A DNA stretch of 64,000 bases from Gracilariopsis chorda (taxonomy: Eukaryota; Rhodophyta; Florideophyceae; Gracilariales; Gracilariaceae). Made by a program: the position numbers and the translations under genes. Positions 42,673 to 52,150 of this stretch are shown piece by piece. Under the pieces are notes generated by a model. The model saw only the letters and a list, made by a program, of their open reading frames with translations, was not told the DNA's origin and did no database searches. The stretch is from positions 310,001-374,000 of the forward strand of contig NBIV01000024.1 in assembly GCA_003194525.1 (NCBI GenBank), read 5' to 3'. Each line of letters opens with the position of its first letter. Within the stretch, counting starts at the first letter, position 1.

Positions 42673-45602
42673 GACTATGGCATCAATAACCGAGTGGTTA
42701 TAGCGTTTTCGAAACGGTTTAAAGTTTTCCAATAGTACCTAGGACCGACCATAGAGGTAGCCAAAGTGCAGAAAACCGCAAAGAAATGACGTCAGCTTCG
42801 CAGGGCAAACAATCTATTTGGTCCACTTAGTGAGATTTCCAACACAAGTCACTGGCACTCTGTGATAATCGTCATATAGTCTTAACCCTCGAGCGTCGTT
42901 CCCGCGGTTTTCAAACCAGCAAATCCATGGACTTCGGCATTTTTTGTAGTCCAATTTTGTCTTCGTCGATACAAACCTTGAAAAGAACCAACATGCGAGC
43001 ATTGAGTGGGGCTAAGCGGGAGGTGGTTCTTTTTGCGCCGTGGCAAGAGACTAGGTTACTATTGGACGGATACTGCCCTTTGTAAGTTCACCCTCCGTGA
43101 TGCGTGTTTTGCACCGATAAAGGGCTACAAAGCTATCCAAAATGGTTGACCGTGGGAGCCAGGTATCATCCTTAAGCTCGACACCAAACAACCGGACTTT
43201 GTAGCGGACTGAACTTTCATCTTTCAGCCCAGCAGAGGCGATGAGTTCAATAAAATAGTATCGTTCGCCATCTGGTCCGGCGTTCTCCTGTAAATTCATT
43301 TGGTCTAAAGCACACTATCCGATATTTTCCAAAGCAACAGCATCCGGAGCGAAATGCAGGGAGTCAGATATTTCCTAGGGAAGTAGTGTGTCAGCCAGAG
43401 GGCCGCAGCCATCTTGGGAAGGTCCTTCAGGATCTGCTAAGACGCGCGATTCCTCACGGACAGTATAGTAACGAAGGGTTCTGTGGTTGTGGCAGGCTGG
43501 TTTTGGGCTGCTGGTCAATCGTGAGAGTCTCCTGGGGCACGGTGATGTGAACGAGGGGCCAGGGAGATTTGGTCAATGGTGACGGTGTCCTGAAGACGAT
43601 CGTAGTCAACAGTAACCGTAAGTCTTTGGGAGTCCGGAACCTTGAAGGGTCTGGAAGGCTAAAAGTTACCAATTAGTATTTTCAGTTGTACAGCTCATTG
43701 GGGCTAAAAGAGTCTGAATAGTTTTAGGTAAAACAGAAAGCTGACTGGGAAAACCAAATGGTATCAAAATTAGCCAGAATGTGCTTACCTTTGCAATTCA
43801 TGGAGAAGGACCGCTGCACCCACCTCAAAGATGAGTGAAGGTCAAACTCAGATGAACTCTGCTACGTGAAATAAGTTCGGGCCGGACCTAATAGCATGGC
43901 CCCATAGCGGGGTGTCACTACCTATCCAAAATAATTAAGTATATCCTAACTAGGGATTTGTGCCATATTGACATTCGCACCACTTAAAAAATAAGTAAAA
44001 TGAACCATATGGTTTTTTGGCGCAAACTACGCCAGCACCCAAACTCATACTTACCGCTCATTCTTTGAACCTTTTTGGTGCGTCAACTTTTTGCGCCAAT
44101 AATTATCAAACTTTTTGGACAACCAGAACGCTTGATTTTTAGGTTTGTGAGGGCTGAAGATCCGGCCCTACCACTCTTTTCGGCAGGCAAAATGTACACG
44201 TCACAACTGCAGGAAAGATTGGTAGGGTCAAAAGCCCTGCTTACCCTTGTAAGTACGCTTAGTATTTATCCAATTGTGTGGAGCAAAACCTGTGGGGGTT
44301 ATAGCTCTCAGGGCTTCCAAGTCCTTGCTCCTTATGGATGGTAGACTCAGTGGACTAGCCCTCTACTCCACACGAGTGTCGGGTGTAAATCCAACAGCGG
44401 ATACTGGCTATACCGGTAGAGGTGATTACGAAGAATACTGAGAGGAACGAGATCAGAGAAGAACCCGAGTGAGGGGAAGTAGACAGCATAATCAGCGAGT
44501 GTAGTGTCCTAAAGAGGGAAAAGAATCAGACAAGAAGGGGGCAAGGGTCGTGCTTACAGCGGCAACAGACCCGAGAACCAAGGGGTAAAATAGGAACAAC
44601 AACCAACGAAACAACCCAATACTGGGGCGTAGATCTGTCCTGCAACAGGATACACAAAGTAAACAGAGTAATGTTGGACCCACGGTCGGTGTACTTACAC
44701 AGATGTCCTGAGCGGTCCCAAGGGGGTGGTCGTACTGAAATTTTATATGGTTACTCTCCAGATAGAGTTGTGAACCTACAAAGGCAGTTGCAACCAAAGC
44801 CCGCTCTAGTCTGTCAGACTAGAGTGATGGATTTGAAGACCAACCTTGGTTTAGCTTACTCTTCGCTCGCGACTGCGAGGTCACTCCCACCTAAGTAAGG
44901 TTAACAAGAAATATGTAAACTAATTAAATAAATTAGTGCACACCTTTTCAAGGCCATACACGTGGAGAACTCGGTGTCAGGTGCCAAAGTAAGCTAACCT
45001 AGTAGATAAATTCTTAAATCGGAGCCAAAAATTCCCATGGGTGCCATGCTTTTGTCCTGTAGCAGGCCATCTAAAAGTCACCCGAAGGAGAAAATTCACA
45101 CCAAAGATTGCCGCAATTGAACCCACAATTGGTGCAAATCTGCGCATCCGTAATGCTTCTAAGGAGCGTAAAAGCAACTCCCAAAGTAGATATTTTGCTC
45201 CACAAAACGTACCCGCGTGGCATACTAGTCAATTGGTTCAGCGCGTGTTGGACTGCTTATTGTTCAGATCTCACTGTACAACAAATGCTGTGCCTATCAC
45301 TGGCGCACAACCCTGTCACGTACTTGTGATACATTAGAGTATAGAAATAGTGCGGCGTTTGTTTGGCTGTCCAATGTACGCAATCTTGCGGATCTAATGA
45401 ACAGTTCCAATGCAAAATCTTTCTCGGTAAGGGTGTTGAAATTTAATACTGGAGTCACTGATGCAAAAATGTTGCAAATTATTGGCAAAAAGCCTTCATT
45501 TTGCACGCTGCAGTCACTTGAATGATAGCAGTGCAAGCAAGGTATTGACAAAATTTACCTGAGCAATAAAAGTTGCTTAAATCTCGAGATTGTTGCCAGC
45601 CA
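42673..45602. other. Mostly unassigned sequence
   Basis: Apart from a chromodomain-like fragment at 43051-43299 there is no recognisable coding sequence. 44290-44900 has a composition that could be another worn LTR (several CCTCACTC-like and AGAGGGAAA-like words), but no matching copy or ends were found. Confidence 0.4.
43051..43299 (-). pseudogene. Chromodomain-like gypsy fragment
   Basis: The minus frame reads RYYFIELIASAGLKD, YKVRLFGVELKDDTWLPRST, then ILDSFVALYRCK. The order of hydrophobic strand, YKVRLFG, TW-P and terminal helix matches a chromodomain like the one at 35353-35565 (VKWYGF, TWEP, FVARYFRR). No integrase sequence remains upstream. It is likely the last piece of an old chromovirus copy. 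Confidence 0.4.
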
Positions 45603-45690
45603 TGTGAGTGAGAGGCACTGGCTCGTGACTTTACTTCCTCGTCGTCGTTTCACGACTTATATACTGATATTCTACTGTAATGGTGTTGGA
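45603..45690 (-). repeat. 3' LTR of the copia element
   Basis: About 88 bp, matching 50829-50915 with a few differences, including the shared GATATTCTACTGTAATGGTG. No convincing polypurine tract is visible beside it. Confidence 0.75.
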
Positions 45691-45750
45691 CGCTACAAAA
45701 TGTGACGCTGCAAAAAGGTATGTTTTTTAACAGTCTCCGATTGGTGCGTG

Positions 45751-46254
45751 TCATTCTTGCTCCGGTCTGTGGGTGATGTGTAGAGTTTTGCGTAGCATAG
45801 CGAAACGGTCGCGATGCAATGCTTTGGTGAAGATGTCTGGGTTCATGTCCGTCGTGGGAATACGAAGGATGCGGATAGAACTGCGGGCCACGTGGTGCTG
45901 AAAGTAATGGTGACGAAGGTCTATGTATTTCTGTTGCTTGGTCGGTGCCTGATTTTGCGCTATAAGCATAGCTGAGCGATTGTCGATATGGTGGGGGGTA
46001 GGTTCTGAGGGCTGGCCGTTGGCCTCCGTGAGAAGTTTGAGGATCCAAGTGGTGTGCCGAGTTGTATCTGTAGTGGCAATGTACTGCGCTTCGGTACTCG
46101 AGAGTGCTACCACCTTTTGCTTCCGTGATGAACATGATACAGGGGTTGAGTAAATGCAAGGGACAGTACCTGTAATGGATTTGCGGTTCTTCTCATTAGC
46201 GAAGTCTGCATCGCTGTAGACGGTGAGCGGCATGCAGGAGTTGGGTGCTTGCAC
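45751..46254 (-). pseudogene. Copia RNase H
   Basis: The frame contains LTVYSDADFANEKNRKSITG, then VVALSSTEAQYIA and, near the end, HHYFQHHVARSSIRI and NPDIFTKAL. These are the standard copia RNase H motifs. It follows the transcriptase piece at 46264-46536 in the same frame after a single TAG. Confidence 0.8.
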
Positions 46255-46263
46255 TAGCTTGTA

Positions 46264-47533
46264 CTAAACAATTCCATGTGTACGAGAACCTTTTAAATAC
46301 CGGAGAAGGGCCTTAAGTGCTTGTTGATGATGTTGCTCGTGTTTGGCCATTTGTTGTGCCAGAAGACTAGTGGCGTAAGCAATATAGGGGCGGGTGCTGT
46401 CGGTAATGTACCGAATCTCTCCAAGGATTTGACTGGACCTTGTTGCTTGTTCGGCTGAGAGCGGTTGTGGGGGTTGTTGCTGGTCCAAGACTGTTAGGGT
46501 ATTGTACGGCGTCTGTGTGGGGTTACAGTTTGTCATCCCGGTTTGTTCGAGGATGGAGTCAATGGCATCAGGTTGTGAAATGTGTGTTCTGTCACTCGTG
46601 TGTGATCGTCCAATTAAGAAATCGTGGAGGAGTTCCGAGCCGTTTGATTTTTTACTTCTGCAATAGGTGTGTGTAGAGTGCGTTGATTAGTGCCTGATTG
46701 GAGGCAAGGACTAGGAAGTCGTCTATGGTTGTGGTGAATATGAGATTGTCGCGACTGGCGTGTTTGATGTACAGACATGGATCGTGTTCGGAGCTCTTCA
46801 AATCAATTGCTATGAGAAACTGCTTGATTCCGTGATTATAATAGTACGCCGCTGGAGGGGATCCGTAGACATTCCCGATGAGTTGGCCGTGTGGGCCTGG
46901 ATGTTTGTATGATCCGTTAAAGCGTTGCATTTGCTTAACGATTATGGGGCGGTCGTGTTGATATTTCTCGTGGAGGTAAGCCGACGTTATGTCAAAGTGC
47001 TCGAGGGGTAGATTATGGGATGCATGCAGGGCGATGAGCATTTGTTGGTTACTCCAATCGGTGGTGAAAGTTGTGGTGTGGTTGGGGTCGTAGTGGAGGC
47101 CCAGTTGCATGGGGTCGCCGCGTAAATTGCATCGTGCTTTTCGTTCCGCGATATATCCCTCTGCTGTAGGTTTGTAGCGGTATATCATCATAAGTGGTAT
47201 GATGGCATTTGGAGGGGGGTTGAAGTGGGGCAGGAGCGAGCAAATACTGTTGTGTTGGTCCAAGTTATCGAGTCCCTCGTTGTGTGCGGCTTCCCATTCC
47301 GATGCAATGGGATATAGACGGGGTTGCACGAGATTGACGGGAGGTGCGGTGTCGATGGTGATAGCTTGGGGTATGGGTTGCTTGTGTGCGGTACGAGTGG
47401 CAAAAGCGGTGACCCTAGTGGTGCTGGGATCCGTTTGCATGGAATAGGGGTGAAAGTCGGTGGCACGGAATTCCTGGTATGTGCTGGTGCGAAGGTTAAG
47501 GAAAACAACATGGGTTAATAATGTGGCATACAT
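46264..47533 (-). pseudogene. Copia reverse transcriptase
   Basis: 47533-46652 holds the palm and fingers: IPLMMIYRYKPTAEGYIAER, HASHNLPLEHFDITSAYLHE (with the first catalytic Asp) and FTTTIDDFLVLAS, where the usual Y-V-D-D reads T-I-D-D. A frame change follows, then 46536-46264 holds RSSQILGEIRYITDSTRPYI and HHQQALKALLRYLKGS, the connection region. The breaks make this copy non-functional. Confidence 0.78.
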
Positions 47534-47578
47534 GTATCGTGCTAGATCTGCACGGGGTTTTAGGTTCTTTTTCGGGGC

Positions 47579-48043
47579 CTAAACGGGTACGGTTCCGAGC
47601 TGACCGAAGGTAAATATGCGGGTGAGTTTGGGATTTTGGTTGTACCAAAGGCGGTAGGGTGATGTGTTGATGGATTCATGGTGGAGTAAGTTGTATTTAA
47701 AAATTGTATCCCTCGCGGCGTCCTCCCAGTATGTGTCATCGAGCCCGTGGTGTGTAATAAAGCTCTGACTGATTCCATGATAGTGCGGTTTAGGCGTTAC
47801 AGGATGCCATTTTCTTGGGGCTGGTGTGGGGTACGGAGGTGCAATTGGACACCGTGTTTGTTGTAGAACCGTTGCATAGTGGTTGAGTTCTTTGGCATTG
47901 TGACTGAGGAAAAGATTGGGGGGGTAGTGCATGCGATGCCGTATGTGACGAAGCGTGTTGTCGACGTATGCCGGGATCTGCTTGTGTTCCTGGAGGAAGT
48001 GCGCGAAGACGAATTTGGTGGCGGCGCATACAATTAGTAACAT
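47579..48043 (-). pseudogene. Copia integrase core
   Basis: The frame reads VCAATKFVFAHFLQEH, then LFLSHNAKELNHYATVLQQ and HHGLDDTYWEDAARDTIFKY, the order of a copia integrase core and its C-terminal GKGY-like region. The expected TDNG-type motif reads SHNAKEL, so the second catalytic Asp appears changed. A single TAG (near 47580) divides it from the transcriptase frame, which is otherwise continuous. Confidence 0.72.
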
Positions 48044-48072
48044 ATGATTGTTTCCGTGTGCCGAGGTCGGTT

Positions 48073-48525
48073 TTATAGGTCCACATGTGTCGGAGCTAAC
48101 ATAAACTCCTGGGGGTATTCATGTTCTTTCCTTTTGTGGGGTGATGGAACGAGCTTGGCGTGGATGCATGCACTGCATGTGATGGTGACATCGCTGGCTA
48201 GCTGAGTGGGCATGGTGGGGAGCAGACATATGTGGGCCGTGAGTCGAAGTTTTCTTGGGTGGGCATGGTTGAGTCGCAGGTGCCGTTGATGGGCAGTGAG
48301 GTGCCGAGGCGTGGCTGTTTGGTGCACTGGATTCGTGAGAACCGTGAGAATTTGGGCATTGGTTGGAGGTGGTCTATGAGTTGCAATGGGAGGCGGTTTC
48401 TGTTGTCGCTTGGTAATTTTGTGCGGTGGAGGGGTGGATGGGGAGGGTGGGGCTGTTGAACGGTTTTGAGGTGATTGGGCTTGTTTAGGACTGCTGCGGG
48501 AAGAAGTGCGAGCTGTGGCTGGCAA
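48073..48525 (-). pseudogene. Copia GAG-pre-integrase zinc region
   Basis: After a Pro/Ser-rich linker the frame has LRLNHAHPRKLRL and, later, ITCSACIHAKLVPSPHK, a His-x3-His and Cys-x2-Cys set as in the pre-integrase zinc finger of copia elements. Confidence 0.68.
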
Positions 48526-48648
48526 TATATTGCTGATTATAGTTCCTTTTACCTGGTAATGCTGTCCGTGCCAAGGTGCGGTGGCGAGGAGTATGGGAGG
48601 GGAGCGGCGGGTATCGTGAATTGTGCCCTGAGTAGCCGTAAAGGATAC

Positions 48649-48900
48649 CTAGCCATAACGCTTTGCGATGTCGTGAACCGAAAGGAGGTTGTTATTCTTG
48701 TGCCCATTGGCTACCGCATATGTCGTGGAGAGATTTACTCCTGTTCGTGTTCCATGGTGGGTGCAACTCGTCGGCTGATGAGAAGTGGAGTGTGTTAGGA
48801 GATCTGTGGTCATAGGAAGCATGGAGAGCATGTTGGGAATGAGGTGTGTGGGATGCGCACCGCTGTCTAGGATGAAAGTACCATGGGACTGGGTGTACAC
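48649..48900 (-). pseudogene. Copia protease
   Basis: The frame carries TFILDSGAHPTHLIPN, the copia-type protease active site (Asp-Ser-Gly-Ala), followed by NNNLLSVHDIAKRYG, which matches the end of the copia protease domain. A frame change lies just downstream. Confidence 0.75.
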
Positions 48901-49126
48901 TTGCGAGGTTACGTCTATTGGGTTTGTGGAGGTAGAGGGGCCATTTGAAGGTGAGGGTATTAGGGAGGGGATGGAAGCTCCGGATATACTTGGTATTGAG
49001 CCTGAGGTTAGTGAGCACCGCCATGTGCGAAGTGCGCCTGGGGTTTAGGGATGTGGAACTTAGGGTGGTTAGGGTCCCAAAACTGCGTGTCCGTGTGGTT
49101 GCAATTGCGTCCGAGCGCCTTGTGGT

Positions 49127-49887
49127 TGTAGTGCAATGCCCGGAAGTGGGAGTGCACCGAAAGAAGTTCGGGATCTTTCCTCCATAGAGCACGACTATGT
49201 CGGGTTGTAAGGCCGAGGCCACCCGTCGCGACTTGCGCAGGGAGGTTGAGGCAAGAATCGGGTATCCGCAGGAGCGTTGTATGGGGGTGGTCGTCCTCTA
49301 GAGAGGTGAGGTTTCCACGTTAGTGGCACGCGCGAACACGAGCCGTGGGTAGCGGGAAAGCCACCCTGTGAAGGGAAAAATAAGGGGGAGCTGAGTCACG
49401 AGTGTCGTGACGAAGGCTAACGGCAGTGCCGGTAAATAAACCTTATACAAGGCGAACACCAAGAAGGCTGGAATAACAGTCCGAATACTCGGGTCCTTTA
49501 GATAGGCAAGGGGGTTAGACTTCCCGTATGCGACGTTGCTTCCCTCCAAAGAGGAGTAGAGAACACGCGAAGGCGGTGAGGTCTAGAGCCAATTCCCCAG
49601 ATTGGGGTCCCTTGTTGGGGAAGGTTTACTGGTGGAATGGCAATCCGCTGGCGCACTAAGTACTAACCATCCCAGAAATGGGTGTAAAAATAATGAATAG
49701 AATTAACCAAATTACTCCACTTTAATGGTTTATGGCCACTACTGTGACCAATCGCCAATTCACTGTTCCGTATCTCACGTGTGACCTCCACTATTAGTGT
49801 TCGTAGTTCATGCAATGACTACATTACCGAAACATTCGGGAAATCAACCAAGTACCAAGAATCCCTCTCTGAGGCCATTGCACTTCA
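49127..49887 (-). mobile_element. Solo LTR, family B, inside the copia gag region
   Basis: 761 bp matching 20521-21314 in inverse orientation, slightly shortened. The flanks are GTGGT (49122-49126) and GTAGT (49888-49892), a 5-bp duplication with one later change. It interrupts the copia element and so is younger than it. Confidence 0.85.
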
Positions 49888-50828
49888 GTAGTGGGAGCAA
49901 AGTTCATGATACGGGATCCGATGTACGATAAAATAATGATGTTAGTATGGTTGACGGGTTGGGTAGGATGATAGCAGGGCACCGTAGACACCGGTGATTT
50001 CGTGTGACGTAGAGGTGGTGTATGGACCAGTGTGAGTGGGGCGATAGAGACCATCCAATGATTTATAGATTTAGTTGAAGCTCTTAATTGTCTTTGGTTT
50101 GTTTTAATAGTATGGAGTCAAAGATGGGAATGAAGCTTGGGGTGCTTTTTAAGCCACTTAAGACGAAATATAGAGTCGATTCTTCATATTAGATACCTGG
50201 GTATCCGGCTGCTACCATTGGCTGACGGAGTTTTGTGTTTTACGTAAAATAGGAGTCTAGAGTGGACTCGCTGGTGTACTGGATGCTTTCAGATTTGATC
50301 TTCAAGAATTTATGATCCTTTTCAGTGGAATAATTGATTTGTTGAATAATTATGATGATGAGATCATGTGGTGTTCGTTTTTTTACCGGGAAGAGCAGTA
50401 GTCTAGGACATTAAATAGGTACAGTTCCGAGTAAGGCTGGAAGGAGGCGAGTTTGGAGGTTGTGGAAATATTTCTGCGCTTGGGGATCAGTTGAGACGGG
50501 TGGTTTTTGCTAGGATGTGGGAGAGCATCGATTATGGTGGCATATTTTTTCAAAGCTAGGTACCACAGGGCATAGTTAGATGTTTCAAGGTTGAGTATTC
50601 TGGGTTTTTTATATGGTTCTATGGCTGTGATGGATGTGAGGCGGTGTTGAGTGGTATCTTTGGGTACGTGGGTGTTGTTGAGGTTCAGTATGGCATTGGT
50701 GTATAGGGTTTGTGTGTAAGGGTTTTGGCGGAGTTCGCGGCCTAGGCGCCTGGCTTGACGGGATGTTGTGGGCTCCGTGGTGGGCTTGTCGAGGGGTATT
50801 GTTGCGCAGCTAGCGTTTGCCTATAACC
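49888..50828 (-). pseudogene. Copia gag region
   Basis: A minus-strand frame is open for about 130 codons (near 50810 to 50405), for example LYTNAILNLNNTHVPKDTTQ, TAIEPYKKPRILNLET and SNYALWYLALKKYATIIDAL, which fits a helical Gag. No ATG is present at its start, so the start codon has probably been lost. More Gag-like sequence at 49888-50054 runs up to the solo LTR. Confidence 0.5.
50819..50828 (-). promoter_or_regulatory. Candidate primer binding site of the copia element
   Basis: On the minus strand GGTTATAGGC follows the 5' LTR end directly. It differs by one base from GGTTATGGGC, the complement of the initiator-Met tRNA anticodon region that Drosophila copia uses for priming. It fits half-tRNA priming, as known for that element. 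Confidence 0.5.
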
Positions 50829-50915
50829 TGTGAGTGAGAAGCACTGGCTCGTGACGTTACTTTGTCGTCGGTTCACGACTTAAAAACTGATATTCTACTG
50901 TAATGGTGTTTGACA
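50829..50915 (-). repeat. 5' LTR of the copia element
   Basis: About 87 bp with TG...CA ends, matching 45603-45690. It is followed (to the left on this strand) directly by the candidate primer site. Confidence 0.75.
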
Positions 50916-52150
50916 CGCCGCCTACTTTTCGCCATTATTTTGCGTTTTGTCTACATCACAAAGGCAAAAAAATACAACCAAACTTGACCAACCTGCTCCC
51001 ACTACGAAGTAAGGTTACAGCACAAAGTTTGGTGAGAAGCGTCTCTATATAGGTTTGACACAGGTATAACTTTCGTCCCAAGGGCCGTGGTACACGAAGA
51101 TACCATTTGGTCAAGAAACTATTTGCGTGACATCGAAATCGGACGTTATTCTTCGAGCAGAGTCAGTGTTGCCACTAACCTACCCGCGCCAATTTTTTTT
51201 GCTTTTTAGTAAGTAAACATTTTTTTATGTTTCATCATTTACGGGATGCTTGAAAGAATGGTTTATTGAACCAATTTGGTCGTCGTGATTAACGAGCGTT
51301 ACTGTCGCGAGCAAAAACAGAAGTGTGCGAATTAGTGGCCTGCAACATGAAACTGCGCTTTTTGACTTGCGTGCTTTTCTATTTTTTGATTCGGCGCATT
51401 TTGCAACGCGAAAGGGTAAAATTCGTGGAGCGGTTCGCGGACATTTTTTTGGCACGGAGGCAAGCCCTTGGTAGGGATTTGTTACTTCTCTTTTGCTTCT
51501 TGCACGCTAGCGCGACTCGGTATCCAGGAGTTTTATATTTCCGCCTCGCTTGCTGTCGCGACTACCCTAACTTTGCCGACCACAGTCCGCGCTTTTTGTA
51601 CATAATTTCTGCCAGATATGTGGCTACCATCAAAACGCACGAGCATTTGGTTTTCTGAAATTCTGTATTGTCGATTTAAGGATTTTTATCTATTTAAAGT
51701 TGGAACGTCCACCCTCATGAGATTTGTTGGAAAACGCGCAAGACGGAGCAGCCAGTAACTTGTATACACGTCTCAGGACGATGGGACAAGAAGACGTTGT
51801 AGAAGTCTTGTTTGGAAAGGCCCTGACGGTATTCCCAAACAAAGGCATTGGCTGCGGCGCAACCGTGGCCAATCACGGTTTTGCATGGGAGACGCCACAT
51901 GATTGCAATTCGCCAAAATCAGCCAGCATCGTCACCTGATGGAAACCCTCCGTTAAACGTTTTCTGACGCAAGCTACAATACCCTTTGCGGCGAGTTCGA
52001 TCAATACTCCTTTACCTTTCTCTCCAATACCTTTGTGTCTGCGAGGAATATCACACGCCAGTTACCTAGCTTTTTCAAGCTCATTCCTCTCTCCAGATGA
52101 TGCATCGCGTTTGGGATCAGCGGTGCTTTACCATTTGCGGTCACTGAGCA
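50916..52150. other. Intergenic sequence upstream of GT2
   Basis: AT-rich sequence with T-runs (51190-51225) and no recognisable gene. Two unimpressive frames overlap on opposite strands at 51690-51940. The GT2 promoter should be near its right end. Confidence 0.4.

Larger units (their letters stand above)
45603..50915 (-). mobile_element. Ty1/copia element with very short LTRs, broken
   Basis: Direct repeats of about 88 bp at 45603-45690 and 50829-50915 (TGTGAGTGAGAAGCACTGG-type start on the plus strand) are the LTRs. Inside, on the minus strand, come gag-like sequence, protease, the integrase zinc region, integrase, reverse transcriptase and RNase H, in the copia order. The frame has at least two in-frame stops, one frame change, and a 761-bp solo LTR (family B) in its 5' part. 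Such short LTRs recall the GalEa-like copia group reported from aquatic animals and red algae; this placement is an inference. No clear target duplication was found. Confidence 0.8.

Noticed and set aside
47575-50480. Similarity of about 15 bases between 47590 and 50420 as evidence of a duplicated copia segment
   Set aside because: Flanking sequence and translated frames differ (one is integrase, the other gag-like); the match is chance.
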